Source: Bacillota bacterium (GTDB lineage Bacteria; Bacillota; Clostridia; Lachnospirales; Lachnospiraceae). From it: a stretch of 24,113 nucleotides of DNA. The stretch lies in assembly GCA_023428885.1 (NCBI GenBank), contig JAEYWQ010000425.1, forward strand, positions 1-24,113, in the 5' to 3' direction. A program made the position numbers and the translations under genes. Positions 23,798-24,113 of the stretch are shown here, in pieces. The notes under the pieces were generated by a model. That model did no database searches. It was not told the origin of the DNA and saw nothing but the letters and a program-made list of their open reading frames with translations. Each line of letters starts with the position of its first letter. The stretch's first letter is position 1.

Positions 23798-24113
23798 TTA
23801 TTGAAATTGTGAAGAGTATAAGTCATAATAGAAGCCCTTCTTTTCCATCAAAGAAGAATGTGTCCCTTGTTCTACGATATTACCCTGATCCACCACTAAG
23901 ATATTGTCTGCATTTTGAATAGTAGAAAGACGATGGGCAATAACAAAACAAGTCTTTCCTGCCATGAGCTTTCTCATGGCTTTTTGAATCTGGATTTCTG
24001 TTCTGGTATCCACATTAGAAGTAGCCTCATCTAAGATAAGCATCTTGGCATCTAATAGCATTGCTCTTGCTATAGTTAACAATTGCTTCTGCCCCTTGGA
24101 TATGTTCATACCC
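23798..24113 (-). CDS. ABC exporter ATPase subunit, C-terminal end (cut by window edge)
   Basis: About 104 codons of the minus strand encode the end of an ATP-binding cassette. The frame stays open to the window edge, so the ATG at 24109 is internal: GMNISKGQKQLL is the signature region, not a start. Walker B MLILDEATSNVD and the switch IAHRLSTI follow, and then the D-loop and the usual VVDQGNIVEQGTHSSLMEK ending. This matches fused membrane-ATPase exporters of the MdlB/YfiB type (lipid, drug or peptide export). The signature reads ISKGQ rather than LSGGQ, a variation I believe is common in these exporters. The membrane domain and Walker A are outside the window, so the substrate cannot be guessed. 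Confidence 0.92.
   Translation of the reverse strand, partial: GMNISKGQKQLLTIARAMLLDAKMLILDEATSNVDTRTEIQIQKAMRKLMAGKTCFVIAHRLSTIQNADNILVVDQGNIVEQGTHSSLMEKKGFYYDLYSSQFQ

Overview
The window is AT-rich DNA from a low-GC Gram-positive anaerobe. A type III glutamine synthetase (GlnN), a BspA-type leucine-rich-repeat lipoprotein, a DUF624/YesL membrane protein, a MoxR-DUF58-TgpA operon, strong AGGAGG-like ribosome binding sites and U-tailed terminators all point to Clostridia. I infer Lachnospiraceae, of the Lachnoclostridium phytofermentans type. No phage genes, insertion sequences, CRISPR arrays, rRNA or tRNA genes are visible. It reads as a chromosomal housekeeping region with a few unusual genes.

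Layout. The 5' end of mutY (minus strand) leaves the left edge at 1-342. It is divergent from an unrecognised lipoprotein (662-1747, plus). That gene converges through a shared bidirectional terminator on a minus-strand operon read moxR (6384) -> DUF58 protein -> transglutaminase TgpA-like protein (ends 1822). htpG (6575-8521) stands alone, with its own terminator, a consensus promoter and a perfect CIRCE operator, so HrcA heat-shock control is expected. Next on the minus strand is a three-gene operon: a GlgX-like GH13 protein lacking most catalytic residues (9976-11805), a TraX-family membrane protein with a TTG start overlapping it, and a DUF5721-like protein.

An ABC-F ATPase of the YkpA/YbiT kind follows (12004-13650). 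It has a long leader, about 260 nt, full of inverted repeats, including a compact G+C-richer structured element bounded by near-identical 13-bp repeats (13733-13876). Then come an LRR lipoprotein (13979-15421) and glnN (15596-17704). glnN has a promoter overlapped by inverted repeats, and its terminator runs into the LRR gene's promoter. The right part is an operon read manA (22825) -> DUF624 -> glgB -> mscS (ends 18069), which joins mannose-6-phosphate isomerisation, glycogen branching and a mechanosensitive channel. A plus-strand RsmC-like methyltransferase (23019-23636) and the C-terminal end of an ABC exporter (minus, off the right edge) close the window.

How they fit together. Two GH13-fold proteins lie about 7 kb apart: GlgB, with the full catalytic triad, and the GlgX-like protein, without it. 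This suggests a glycogen-related region in which one member may have become a non-catalytic glucan-binding or structural protein. The most unusual items are that degenerate GH13 protein with its TraX/DUF5721 partners, the structured element in the ABC-F leader, the weakened second ATP site of the ABC-F protein, and the clean CIRCE on htpG. I see no wholly new multi-gene system that sequence alone can establish.
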